From positions 22,945 through 86,944 of the forward strand of contig JAFWLO010000005.1 of the NCBI GenBank assembly GCA_017545595.1: DNA of 64,000 nucleotides. Reading direction: 5' to 3'. Position numbers and translations under genes: made by a program. The notes below the pieces were generated by a model. It was not told where the DNA came from and ran no database searches. It saw nothing but the letters and a program-made list of their open reading frames with translations. Source of the DNA: Candidatus Saccharimonadota bacterium. Its GTDB lineage: Bacteria > Patescibacteriota > Saccharimonadia > Saccharimonadales > Saccharimonadaceae. Shown here piece after piece: positions 34,342 to 42,297 of this stretch. Position 1 is the first letter of the stretch. The number at the start of each line of letters is the position of its first letter.

Positions 34342-34749
34342 CTAGTCGAGGAGTTTGGCGGAGAGGGACTGGGAGGAAAGTTTTTTGTCAAAAGTTAGGA
34401 GGGGCTCCTTTTTTAAGGACTCGGAGAGGAAAGCGGAATAGCAATCTACGAAGGAGAGAGAGGGGTGGTCGATGTAAAAATCGAGGAGTTCTAAGAGGAA
34501 GGGAGACTGAAAGGAGAGGTTTTTAAGTTTAAACAGGACAGAGAGGAGAGCACGGACTTCGGGGCGAGAAAAAGCTAGGACATTAGAGAGAACATGGACG
34601 AGTTCGACGAAAATAACGTCGGAGACGAAAAAGAGGCAGTCTTCGCGCGAGAGGAGGGCGACGACCTTTTCTGTCTGGGCTGGAACGTCGCCTAAGAGGA
34701 AGCGAAGGAGGAGATTTGTGTCTAGGGAGGATTCGGAATTATAAACCAT
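34342..34749 (-). CDS. PIN-domain toxin (VapC-like)
   Basis: 135 aa. PIN-domain acidic residues are visible: Asp10 in LDTNLLLRFL, Glu near 49 in FVELVHVL, Asp in SFVDCYSAFL and Asp in LLTFDKKL. Such proteins are RNases, often cleaving tRNA or mRNA. The gene overlaps the upstream AbrB-like antitoxin gene by 11 nt in the usual antitoxin-toxin order, supporting a type II toxin-antitoxin unit. Expression should be repressed by the antitoxin-toxin complex at the shared promoter. Confidence 0.87.
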   Translation of the reverse strand: MVYNSESSLDTNLLLRFLLGDVPAQTEKVVALLSREDCLFFVSDVIFVELVHVLSNVLAFSRPEVRALLSVLFKLKNLSFQSPFLLELLDFYIDHPSLSFVDCYSAFLSESLKKEPLLTFDKKLSSQSLSAKLLD

Positions 34750-35047
34750 AACGACCTCCGTAGAAGCTCTTCCCTTCGGGGGAGGCGGACCAGTTTTCGC
34801 GGAGTTCTTGGGCGGACTTCCCGGCGTTTTTCTCGAGGCGGAGTTTGGTTTTCTCGCTAGCGTTCTCGCGAATTTCTTCTAGTTCGGCGACAAGCTCTTC
34901 GACGGATTGGGCGCGTTTAAGGACAAGAGAGTCGCCTTTAAGAGAGAGGACGACACTTTGGCCCGGGAGGAGATTGAGGGCAGAACGGACAGCCTTCGGC
35001 AGGAAGACCTGGCCGGTTTTTGTCAAAGTCGAAGAGTAAATAGGCAT
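34739..35047 (-). CDS. AbrB/SpoVT-type antitoxin
   Basis: 102 aa. The first 45 residues form a swapped-hairpin AbrB DNA-binding fold (STLTKTGQVFLPKAVRSALNLLPGQSVVLSLKGDSLVLKRA). The C-terminal part is charged and probably helical and would wrap the PIN toxin. It is the first gene of the pair and is driven by a consensus promoter (35075-35103). It probably autorepresses. Codon use follows the local strand bias, so the pair is not a very recent arrival. Confidence 0.87.
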   Translation of the reverse strand: MPIYSSTLTKTGQVFLPKAVRSALNLLPGQSVVLSLKGDSLVLKRAQSVEELVAELEEIRENASEKTKLRLEKNAGKSAQELRENWSASPEGKSFYGGRYGL

Positions 35048-35074
35048 TTTATAAAAATTTCCTTTCTTATAGAG

Positions 35075-35103
35075 AGTATAGCAAATTTTGTTAAAAATGT
35101 CAA
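35075..35103 (-). promoter_or_regulatory. Consensus sigma70 promoter of the AbrB/PIN operon
   Basis: On the minus strand: TTGACA (35098-35103), a 17-bp spacer and TATACT (35075-35080). It is followed by a leader with aaaggaa before the antitoxin ATG. Confidence 0.88.
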
Positions 35104-35334
35104 GAGCGTAATAAAAATTGAAGAAAAATAATAAAAAACTGGGATTTTGTTATTTTTGGGTGTTTGGGAGGGTTTTGAGGGGGTTGGAAAGGTTAGAAGG
35201 GTTTGGTTTTGAGGGGATGGAGGGTTGAATTCGAGGGGATGGAGGGTTTGGCTTCGAGGGGATGGGGGTTTAGAGAATTTTATTGGGTTCTGATGAGGTT
35301 GGGGACTTAAGTTGCTTTCTGGGCGGAAATGTGG
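35104..35334. other. G-rich spacer with short repeats
   Basis: No gene seen. It contains three spaced copies of gaggggatgg(a/g)ggg, about 24 bp apart (35210-35275), and the promoter for the next gene at its right end (TATAAT 35335-35340). Confidence 0.6.
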
Positions 35335-35396
35335 TATAATTGTTGTATCCTAAGATAGCCGCAGGCTGTTTAGAGAAAATAAGGGGGTGTTCTTTA

Positions 35397-36077
35397 ATGT
35401 TTATGATTAAGTATTTCGAGGAGTTGGATGAGATGTGGAGCAGAGGAATAACAGAGGACGACGAGAAGAATTTTGGATTTTTGGTTGCGCCGGAGGATTA
35501 TGTGGATACGACGAACGGGGTTGCGCTGATTGATTGGTATCAGGCGGTTCTGCTCGAGAAGGAGGGGATGGTTCCGCAGAAGTGGAGGTTGCCGAAGGTT
35601 GCAGAGTGGCAGAAGATTTTGGAGTATTATAGCGAGAAAGGCCCGGAAGAATTGAGAAATGGAAAAAGTAACTTTGGCTCCCTGCTGATGATGAAAGAGA
35701 TGAGGCTGAATCCGTCTTCGGTTGTTACGCCGAGAAATTGGCGACTGAAGTTTTCTGAAGAGAAGAGTAAAGGAGTCAGTTTTGGGTATCGGCGCGAAGA
35801 AAGAAGTGCGGAGACTGGGAAAGATGGAGGCTCTAAAAGCTTTAAGAATGTAGAAGAAAGTAGAAACGCCGGAAGATTTGAGGGGCTTCAGAAAGCTGAA
35901 AAAGTCGAGAAGACCGAGAAAGATGAGCGCCTGAAGGAGCTTTTTGCGTATTGGACGGCTGACACGATTGGGGCGGGGCACGCGTTTGCGCTGGAGATGT
36001 CGGGAGATGGCGATTTGAAGTTTCTTGTTGAAAACAGATGGAGTAGATGTCGAGTTCGACTCATTCGGGATATTTAA
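35397..36077 (+). CDS. Cytoplasmic C-type-lectin/FISUMP-like protein
   Basis: 226 aa. The pattern DWYQAVLLEKEGMVPQKWRLPKVAEWQKIL, later FAYWTADTIGAGHAFALEM and the end RCRVRLIRDI follow the order of FISUMP/DUF1566-type lectin-fold domains (CPxGWRLPxxxEW...YWSS...AVRCV). There is no signal peptide. A Lys/Glu/Ser-rich linker (about 135-205) interrupts the fold. A TTG start 19 codons upstream is possible, but AAGGGGG lies 9 nt before the ATG at 35397 and the -10 box is at 35335-35340, giving a normal leader. Unlike the DGR cassettes it shows no AAY-derived variability. Confidence 0.6.
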   Translation: MFMIKYFEELDEMWSRGITEDDEKNFGFLVAPEDYVDTTNGVALIDWYQAVLLEKEGMVPQKWRLPKVAEWQKILEYYSEKGPEELRNGKSNFGSLLMMKEMRLNPSSVVTPRNWRLKFSEEKSKGVSFGYRREERSAETGKDGGSKSFKNVEESRNAGRFEGLQKAEKVEKTEKDERLKELFAYWTADTIGAGHAFALEMSGDGDLKFLVENRWSRCRVRLIRDI

Positions 36078-36084
36078 AACGCTT

Positions 36085-36108
36085 AAAAGCCCCTTTCGGG
36101 GCTTTTTT
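36085..36108 (+). terminator. Terminator of the lectin-like gene
   Basis: AAAAGCCCC-tttc-GGGGCTTTT stem followed by T-rich sequence, 8 nt after the stop codon. Confidence 0.93.
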
Positions 36109-36256
36109 CTTGGGGGTAATGAGAAATATATGGGGTTTCGAGGATTTGGCTACTACGGACGCTCGGGGCGAGAGTTTAAGTTTTGTTCAGGAGAAGAGGC
36201 GAATTTTGAGCAGGGAGAACGAAATGTTGTTCGGAGGAAGAGAAAAATTTGTTCAG

Positions 36257-38947
36257 TTAGATGACTGTGAGCTCTTGTTTGAGACGAGAAATGAGGGCGG
36301 TTTTTTCTTCGATTCCCTTTCGGGTTTCTTCGACAAGGTGGGCGGGGGCTTTGTCGACGTAGTTCGGGTTGCGCATTCGGGCTTCGAGAGCGTCTAGTTC
36401 GCGACCGACGGAAAGGATGCGATCTTCGAGGGTTTCTCGATAAGAATCGGAAATTTCCGAAGATACGTCGAGATAGATTTCTCGGCCAGAGAGGGCGAGA
36501 CGGATGCCACGGGGAGAGCCTTCGCAGGAAGAAACGGAGGGGCAACGAGTTAAGAATTTAACGAGGTTGGCGTTGTCGGAGATGAGGCTGTCGTCGCCGT
36601 AGAGAATGGGCGGGACGGATTTTAGGGCGTGTTTTTGGGTTTTTAGGGCAGAGAGAACGCGACGGACTTCTCCGACGGCGGACATGAGACGTTCGAATTC
36701 TTCGGCGGAGATTGGGTCGAACTCGAGAGGAGCGGGCCAAGGTTGGGAGATTAACATTCCGGAGGTCCAGGAAAGAGTTTGCCAGATGGTTTCTGTGACA
36801 AAAGGCATGAATGGATGGGCGATTATAAGGAGGGATTCGAGAGTTTTCTGGAGGAGGGGGAGGTTTTTGAAGAGTTTTTCGCTTTCGAGGAACCAGTCGG
36901 CGTATTTGTCCCAAATCGTGGAGTAGATTTCTTCGACGGCTTCGGCGAAGCGGTAAGAAGACATACATTTCTCGACCTTTTTTCTCAAGGCGTCTATTTC
37001 TCGGCAGATCCAGTCTTCGGACATGTTAGAAGTTGAGAGAACGTCATTTTTATTTTCTGCTTCGTCGACCCAAGTTTGGATGAGGCGGGAGACGTTCCAG
37101 AGTTTGTTACAGAGGTTGCGGCCGGAGATGACGGATTCTTCGGAGAAGGCTTGGGACATTCCGGCGGAGCGGCCGCGAAGAATGCCGAGGCGGAAGGCAT
37201 CGGAGCCGTATTTGTCGACGAGCTCCATGGGGTTTATGACGTTCCCTTTCGACTTCGACATCTTCTTCCCCTTGCTGTCGAGGACGAGGCCATGGAGATA
37301 AACGTCTTTGAAGGGGACTTCGCCTGTTATGTAGAGACCCATCATTATCATGCGGGCAACCCAGGCAAAGAGGATGTCGGCGCCGGTTTCCATGACGTTT
37401 AAGGGGTAGAACGGGGAGCCGGATTCTTCGGTCCAATCCGTGCAGACGATGGGCCAGTGGGAGGAGGAGAACCAAGTGTCGAAGGTGTCTTCGTCGCGAG
37501 CATAGAGAACGCCACCGATTTCTATTTCTTTAAGGTTTGTTCGGGTGTCGAAGATCCATTCGGGGGCGGAATCGAAGTTTTCTTTCCCTGTCGCGCTAGA
37601 GGCTGTGCCGATTTTTTTGAACATCGGGATAGGAATTCCCCAGGGGATTTGGCGGGAGATGTTCCAATCTTTTAGACCTTCGAGATAGTTGATGAGAACC
37701 TTCTGTTTGGACGCGGGGTGGAAGGAGATTTCGTTCTTTTTGAGGTGAGAAATGGCGGTTTTAGCGAGTTTTTCGGTGTCGATGAACCATTGTTCCTTTA
37801 GGGTCGGTTCGATGACGGTTCCGCATTTGTAGCAGTGAGCGACAGAGTGGGTGATTTTATGAGAATCGAGAAGAATTCCCTGTTCTTTGAGGTCTTTAAG
37901 GACGAGGGCGCGACATTCTTCGGTTGTGAGGTCGGAATAGCGGTCGCCACAGACGGGGAGCATATGACCGTTGTCGGAGATGACGCGGAGGTTTTCTAGG
38001 TTGTGGCGTTTCCCTACTTCGAAATCGTCAAAATCGTGGGCTGGGGTGATTTTTACGGCGCCTGAGCCGTATTCGGGGTCGGCGTGTTCGTCGGGGATGA
38101 TAGGGATGGTGCGGGAGGTTAAGGGGAGTTTTACTCGTTTTCCGACGAGGGATTTGTAACGGGGGTCGGAAGGGTTGACAGCAACGGCTTGGTCGCCGAA
38201 GAGGGTTTCGGGGCGGGTGGTGGAGACGACAATGTATTCTTTATGACACTCAGGAGAAGAATCGAGAAAACCGTCTGAATCTTCATTGACTAATTCGTAC
38301 TTCAAATCCCAGAGGAAGCCGGGTTCGTCGATATGTTCGACTTCGATGTCGGCGAAGGCGGTTTCGTGCTTTGGGCAGTAGTTGACGAGCTTTTCACCTC
38401 TGTAAATGTAGCCGTCGTTCCACATTTTTTCGAAAGTTTTATACACGCGAGAGACGACGTTTTCGTCGAGCGTGAAGGTGAGGTCGTTCCAGGCGCAAGA
38501 GGCGCCGAGAGCGCGGACTTGGAGCTCCATGTTCCCTCTCTGTTCTTGGACGAAGTCCCAGACGCGGGCATAGAGCTCGTCGCGGGAATATTCGAAGCGA
38601 GAATGGCCGACGGCTTCGAGGGCGCGCTCGTAAACGACCCAGGTTTCGAAACCGGCGTGGTCGGCACCTGGGACATACCAGGTTGACTTTCCGAGAAGAC
38701 GATAAAATCTAGTTAGAGAATCTTCTAGGGCAATTGTCAAGCCATGACCGATGTGGAGATTTCCGTTCGCGTTCGGGGGAGGCATGACAATAGAGTAAAA
38801 TGGGCGGTTTTTAAGGGAGGATTCTTTGGAAAATGTCGCGGGATTAACAGAGGTCAGAGGCTTAGGGTTGAAGGCGGGAGAGGATTCCCAGCCTTGGTAG
38901 ATTTCTGATTCGAAGGATTTTGGCTCGTAAGAAGAAGTGAATTTCAT
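36257..38947 (-). CDS. valS: Valyl-tRNA synthetase
   Basis: 896 aa, a class I synthetase. HIGH motif in PPPNANGNLHIGHGL (about 56-70), KMSKSKGN late in the catalytic core, a CP1 editing domain between them (TTRPETLFGDQAVAVNP, GSGAVKITPAHDFDDFE), an anticodon-binding helical domain and a C-terminal coiled coil. It charges tRNA-Val and edits mischarged Thr. The -10 box (38954-38959, complement; extended tgctataat) lies 6 nt before the ATG, so the mRNA is leaderless. It lies on the lagging strand, and its codons are C-rich and G-poor as a result. Confidence 0.97.
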   Translation of the reverse strand: MKFTSSYEPKSFESEIYQGWESSPAFNPKPLTSVNPATFSKESSLKNRPFYSIVMPPPNANGNLHIGHGLTIALEDSLTRFYRLLGKSTWYVPGADHAGFETWVVYERALEAVGHSRFEYSRDELYARVWDFVQEQRGNMELQVRALGASCAWNDLTFTLDENVVSRVYKTFEKMWNDGYIYRGEKLVNYCPKHETAFADIEVEHIDEPGFLWDLKYELVNEDSDGFLDSSPECHKEYIVVSTTRPETLFGDQAVAVNPSDPRYKSLVGKRVKLPLTSRTIPIIPDEHADPEYGSGAVKITPAHDFDDFEVGKRHNLENLRVISDNGHMLPVCGDRYSDLTTEECRALVLKDLKEQGILLDSHKITHSVAHCYKCGTVIEPTLKEQWFIDTEKLAKTAISHLKKNEISFHPASKQKVLINYLEGLKDWNISRQIPWGIPIPMFKKIGTASSATGKENFDSAPEWIFDTRTNLKEIEIGGVLYARDEDTFDTWFSSSHWPIVCTDWTEESGSPFYPLNVMETGADILFAWVARMIMMGLYITGEVPFKDVYLHGLVLDSKGKKMSKSKGNVINPMELVDKYGSDAFRLGILRGRSAGMSQAFSEESVISGRNLCNKLWNVSRLIQTWVDEAENKNDVLSTSNMSEDWICREIDALRKKVEKCMSSYRFAEAVEEIYSTIWDKYADWFLESEKLFKNLPLLQKTLESLLIIAHPFMPFVTETIWQTLSWTSGMLISQPWPAPLEFDPISAEEFERLMSAVGEVRRVLSALKTQKHALKSVPPILYGDDSLISDNANLVKFLTRCPSVSSCEGSPRGIRLALSGREIYLDVSSEISDSYRETLEDRILSVGRELDALEARMRNPNYVDKAPAHLVEETRKGIEEKTALISRLKQELTVI

Positions 38948-38984
38948 AAGGATATTATAGCATAGAAGAAGGAAATGTTCTATG

Positions 38985-39480
38985 GCTCGCTTGCGGTCGT
39001 TTCAGTTTTTTATTCTTCTATCGATTTCTTCCATATTTTCTTCGGAACGTTTTGATGTGCTTATTTGTTTTCTAATTCTCTCTTTTATAGGAGGCTCGCT
39101 TGCGGTCGTTTCCATTTTGCGCGACCGGAGTTCCGCCAGCCCGCCGTCGCGGGTGTCGGCCTCCTTATCCTCGGTCGTAACCTGCGGACGTCGCTCAAAG
39201 CTGGAAACTCCCCGCTCGCCAACATTATTACAATAATTTTCCAAAGTTTGTCCGTGAACTTCTCCAAAAATACGTGTTTTTTCTTTATGACACTCAGGAG
39301 AAGAATCGAGAAAACTTATTATTTACTCGTTCTCGAAGGTGAAAGTTGTAATAATTAATCGGGGTTTGAAAAGGGTTCCTTAGAAAACATGAGAGAAGTC
39401 GATAAAACCTTTTCCAAAAATACGTGTTTTTTCTTTATGACACTTATGATAAGAATTGAGAAAGCACAATAATTCCCTGG
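38985..39480 (+). repeat. Composite interspersed repeat, copy 3
   Basis: Non-coding. 39075-39220 is a GC-rich module (ggctcgcttgcggtcg, cgaccggagttc, gcctccttatcctcgg, ctgcggacgtcg) that recurs as an in-frame insertion inside polA at about 56375-56540. 39250-39480 holds the ccaaaaatacgtgt and gacactcaggagaa modules of the repeat family flanking the DGR loci, present twice here. Confidence 0.78.
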
Positions 39481-39900
39481 TTTTTCACACGGATTTTTTT
39501 GACATAAATACAATTCCCTTTTATTTTATTTGACAAAAGAGATTTCCGACGGAGGAAGTCATTTTCCGCCTGTGTAATTTCCAGAGATGTCGCTATTTTT
39601 GTTTTTGTCTGCCCCAAAAGTTCGGACTTAAGGATTTTCGCAGTTTCTAGCGCTGTGACCTTTTGGATAGTTTTATTATATAGGGTTGGGGTTGCTAAGT
39701 CAAGTGGTTGCTAATAAAAGGGGAGAGGAAAAATCGATTTGGTCGGTTTTTGTGGAAAAGCTAGGAAACGGTTTAGACTCGGAATGAGGAAGATGGAAGG
39801 AGGAGTTAGGAAGAATGAACTCGGGTTTAGGGAATTATTGATAAGTAGCGAGGAATCGGGAAACGCGAACTAGAATGGAATCGAGGATTAAATGGAGAAA
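39481..39900. other. Spacer without recognisable gene
   Basis: A/T- and G-rich sequence. No ORF with protein-like character, RNA gene or strong promoter was seen. Confidence 0.5.
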
Positions 39901-39908
39901 AATTGAGG

Positions 39909-40085
39909 TCGAAAAAAGTGGATATACCCCTTGGGCGCTCGCTTCGCTCGCGCCCACGTTCCGCATATATCTTAGGTTCCAGTAGTAAATTCTTAGAAGA
40001 GGGAAGAAAGGGGAGGAAAGATTTGATTTTTCGAGGTCTAAAAAAGTGGATATACCCCGAGGCGCTCGCTTCGCTCGCGCCTATG
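39909..40085 (+). repeat. Two 40-bp repeats with GC hairpin
   Basis: The block gtggatatacccc followed by a GCGCTCGCTTCGCTCGCGC hairpin occurs at about 39918-39956 and 40046-40083. The second copy ends just upstream of the small gene at 40116. Confidence 0.75.
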
Positions 40086-40115
40086 TACATTAAGGCTTTG
40101 TGGTATTATATTTGT

Positions 40116-40349
40116 ATGGCTTTTATTAGGAAGTTTGAAACTGGATCGGGAAAGACTGGCGTTCAAGTTTGTTATAAGAGGTATGGGAAAGTCGTTAAGA
40201 CTGTTCATATCGGAAGCGCCGAGACAGAGCAGGGAATTGAGAAACTAGTTAAGAAAGCGCAAGAAGTCATAGACAAGGGGAAGAGACCGCTTTTTGACTT
40301 GAGTGCGTTTGATATGAAGAAATCCTTGGGGGATGAAACAGATGATTAA
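40116..40349 (+). CDS. Small conserved-looking protein next to DUF3800 gene
   Basis: 77 aa and not recognised. MAFIRKFETGSGKTGVQVCYKRYGKVVKTVHIGSAETEQGIEKLVKKAQEVI has the look of a small alpha/beta protein. The segment resembles N-terminal regions found in some transposase or DDE-like proteins (GKTGVQV...RKVKHIGSA), so it may be a remnant or a partner. The start is chosen from a TATTAT box about 6 nt upstream; an ATG much further upstream would translate the hairpin repeats. It overlaps the DUF3800 gene by 8 nt, so the two are probably one unit. Confidence 0.65.
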   Translation: MAFIRKFETGSGKTGVQVCYKRYGKVVKTVHIGSAETEQGIEKLVKKAQEVIDKGKRPLFDLSAFDMKKSLGDETDD

Positions 40350-41055
40350 GGTTTATGTTGATGAATCGGGAAATATGGGGAAGAGTGGGAAGTATTTTGT
40401 TATTGCGGGGTTGGTTTTTAGAGATGATAAGGCGGAAACGAAAGTCAGAAGGCTTATTAAAAAAGAACAGATGCTTGACGCGACAGGGAAACAACTTGCG
40501 AAAAAGAAGGAAGAGATTAAGTTTTCGAGAATGAAGTTTTCTCAGCGTCAGAGGATAGTGAATAAGATTGCGAAAGTCGAGGGGGCGGACGTGTTTTATT
40601 TTGTTGCGTATAAACCGATGGTGACGTTGCTTCTTGAGGGAAAGGCGAAAAATTTGGTTTATAATTATTTTTCTAAACTGCTGATGGCGAAGATTTTTAG
40701 GAGGTATGTGGATGATTTTGAGATTATTTTTGACCAGAGGTCAACAGCGGTTAAGTCGATGAATTCTCTGACAGATTATATTGAGATTTCTGCGTATGAG
40801 GAGTTTCCGAGGCTGGGAGGGAAGAGAATTGTTGTTTCCCAGGCGGATTCGAGGACGAATTTGCTACTCCAGGGGGCGGATGTGGTTGCGGGGGCGGCCG
40901 CGCAGGCTTATACGCTCAATAACCTTCATTTTCTCGAGATTTTAGGGGGGAAGATTATGAGCGTGGTCGAATATCCAAAGAGGGGGTTCCAGGGGTCGCT
41001 GAAATTGATGATAGGGAAGAGGAAGCTGATTGATAAGCTGAGAGGGTATAGTTAG
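40342..41055 (+). CDS. DUF3800 protein
   Basis: 237 aa. The N-terminal motif MIKVYVDESGNMGKSGKYFVIAG is the hallmark of DUF3800 (YVDESG). Further conserved acidic and basic residues follow (FEIIFDQRSTAVKSM, QADSRTNLLLQGADVVAG), giving an RNase H-like fold with likely metal-binding Asp residues. The function is unknown; DUF3800 genes often occur with mobile or defence genes. The first ATG of the frame is at 40333, but the one at 40342 gives the family N-terminus and has GGGGG 9 nt upstream. It overlaps the small upstream gene. Confidence 0.83.
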   Translation: MIKVYVDESGNMGKSGKYFVIAGLVFRDDKAETKVRRLIKKEQMLDATGKQLAKKKEEIKFSRMKFSQRQRIVNKIAKVEGADVFYFVAYKPMVTLLLEGKAKNLVYNYFSKLLMAKIFRRYVDDFEIIFDQRSTAVKSMNSLTDYIEISAYEEFPRLGGKRIVVSQADSRTNLLLQGADVVAGAAAQAYTLNNLHFLEILGGKIMSVVEYPKRGFQGSLKLMIGKRKLIDKLRGYS

Positions 41056-41139
41056 GAAACAGGGAAGAGCTCTTGAGAGAAGGCTCGGTTTTAATGGTTT
41101 TTCGGGAGTTTTGAGGGGCGTTTTTGGCGGAAAAGTTGG

Positions 41140-41168
41140 TTGACAAAGGGGCGGAACGTCGATAGAAT
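41140..41168 (+). promoter_or_regulatory. Sigma70 promoter of the ncRNA at 41175
   Basis: TTGACA (41140-41145), a 17-bp spacer and TAGAAT (41163-41168). No coding region follows, only a structured transcript with a terminator. Confidence 0.85.
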
Positions 41169-41174
41169 TTAGGT

Positions 41175-41290
41175 ATGCGTAAGCCTTCTGGTGAGCTTTT
41201 TGATTAAGAAGTTAGCGCGTGAGCGCCGACCCAGAAGCAGCGGGGCATTAAAAAAGCCCCAGGAAAATGTCCTTCGGGGCATTTTTTTTG
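41175..41290 (+). ncRNA. Putative structured small RNA of unknown type
   Basis: A consensus promoter and a strong terminator delimit a transcript of about 110 nt without an ORF. The RNA can form a long-range stem CTTCTGG...CCCAGAAG, an internal GCGC-gtga-GCGC hairpin, a GGGGC...GCCCC hairpin and a terminator AAAATGTCC-ttcg-GGGCATTTT with T8. I cannot match it to tmRNA, RNase P, 6S or SRP RNA. It lies between convergent DUF3800 and FemAB genes. Confidence 0.65.
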
Positions 41291-41301
41291 GGGCTTAGGG
41301 C

Positions 41302-42279
41302 TTAGGACTTGAGTTTTCTGAGGCGGAGGTTTAGGGAGCGGAGGGATTTATAGAGAGCGTATTTTTTCTTATCTAGGGCTAAGTCGAAGGTTCCGGAATA
41401 ATCACGGGCGAAGCCACCGAAGGATTTTTTGAAGGCGGTAAAACCGACCCAAGGGTGGGTCGGAGGAGCGTTCTCGGGGGCGATTCCCCAGAAATCGAAG
41501 AATTTTAGGCCTTTTTCTTTTGCGTCGAAAATTGAGGCCGTTAAGAGGCCGACGGTTGCGGGGAGCTTTTTATAATCGGAGTCGGTTGCGGATTGCATAT
41601 AGAAGCGGGTTTTGTTTTCGAGGTCGTCGAAAAACAGGGAAGCGGAGATGACTTTCGAGGAAGTTGAAGAGGTTTTTTGAGGGTTTTCGGAAACAGGGGT
41701 GTAGCGGACGAGATAAAGGGAAGCGAAAGGCTGGGCGAGCTCGTTTTTAAGATAAGAATCGGAGAAGGTGTTTATGCCCTTTTCGTGGGCGAGTTTGTGT
41801 TGGAGACGGATGAGGTGGGAGATGTCAGAGGGGTCTTTAGAAACTTCGACGGAGAGGCCCTTTTTAGAAAATTGGTTATGGCGAGTGCGGGTCCCTTGGG
41901 ACATCCCAGAGAGAAGTTCTTCTTTCGACGGGGAGAGGTCGAGGAGCCATGTTCGGGCGGGATTGAGTTCTTTAGAGGGGGAGAGGCCGAGAGACTTCAA
42001 AAAATCGGCAGAGAAGGAAACTGTCGGCTCGATTCGGACGAAAAAGCAGTTTTTCGAGGAGGCGAGGGATTTTAGGGCCGTTAGAGCGTGTTTTAAGGCG
42101 ATTTTAGGGGCCTTTTCGGCGAGAGACGGGCCGTAAGGCACATAAAGATAATCGCCGATTTTAGCGTGCTCTAGAACAGCCAGGAAGGAAAAGTCGGTTT
42201 CGGAGACTTCGAAAACTTGCTTTCCTTCGGATTCTTGGAAGGCTTTCCAGGCGGAAGATTGGAGAAAGTGTTTATACAT
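41302..42279 (-). CDS. FemAB-family peptidoglycan aminoacyltransferase
   Basis: 325 aa, formed of two GNAT-like subdomains. Family features are the N-terminal QSSAWKAFQE, DYLYVPYGP, the GMSQGTRTRHNQFSKKGLSVEV hinge (normally GTRYNIN-like) and the C-terminal FDFWGIAPENAP...HPWVGFTAFKKSFGG. These enzymes add amino acids from aminoacyl-tRNA to the stem peptide of lipid II, building peptidoglycan cross-bridges at the inner face of the membrane. The -10 box (42286-42291, complement; extended tgctataat) is 6 nt before the ATG, so the mRNA is leaderless. Confidence 0.9.
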   Translation of the reverse strand: MYKHFLQSSAWKAFQESEGKQVFEVSETDFSFLAVLEHAKIGDYLYVPYGPSLAEKAPKIALKHALTALKSLASSKNCFFVRIEPTVSFSADFLKSLGLSPSKELNPARTWLLDLSPSKEELLSGMSQGTRTRHNQFSKKGLSVEVSKDPSDISHLIRLQHKLAHEKGINTFSDSYLKNELAQPFASLYLVRYTPVSENPQKTSSTSSKVISASLFFDDLENKTRFYMQSATDSDYKKLPATVGLLTASIFDAKEKGLKFFDFWGIAPENAPPTHPWVGFTAFKKSFGGFARDYSGTFDLALDKKKYALYKSLRSLNLRLRKLKS

Positions 42280-42297
42280 GAGGAAATTATAGCATAT

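Noticed and set aside
39917..40060. DnaA boxes at gtggatata
   Set aside because: The two sites differ from TTATCCACA at two or more positions and belong to a longer repeat. They are not evidence for an origin.
39903..40115. N-terminal extension of the 77-aa protein gene
   Set aside because: It would translate the two GC-hairpin repeats, and a -10-like box lies directly before the ATG at 40116.
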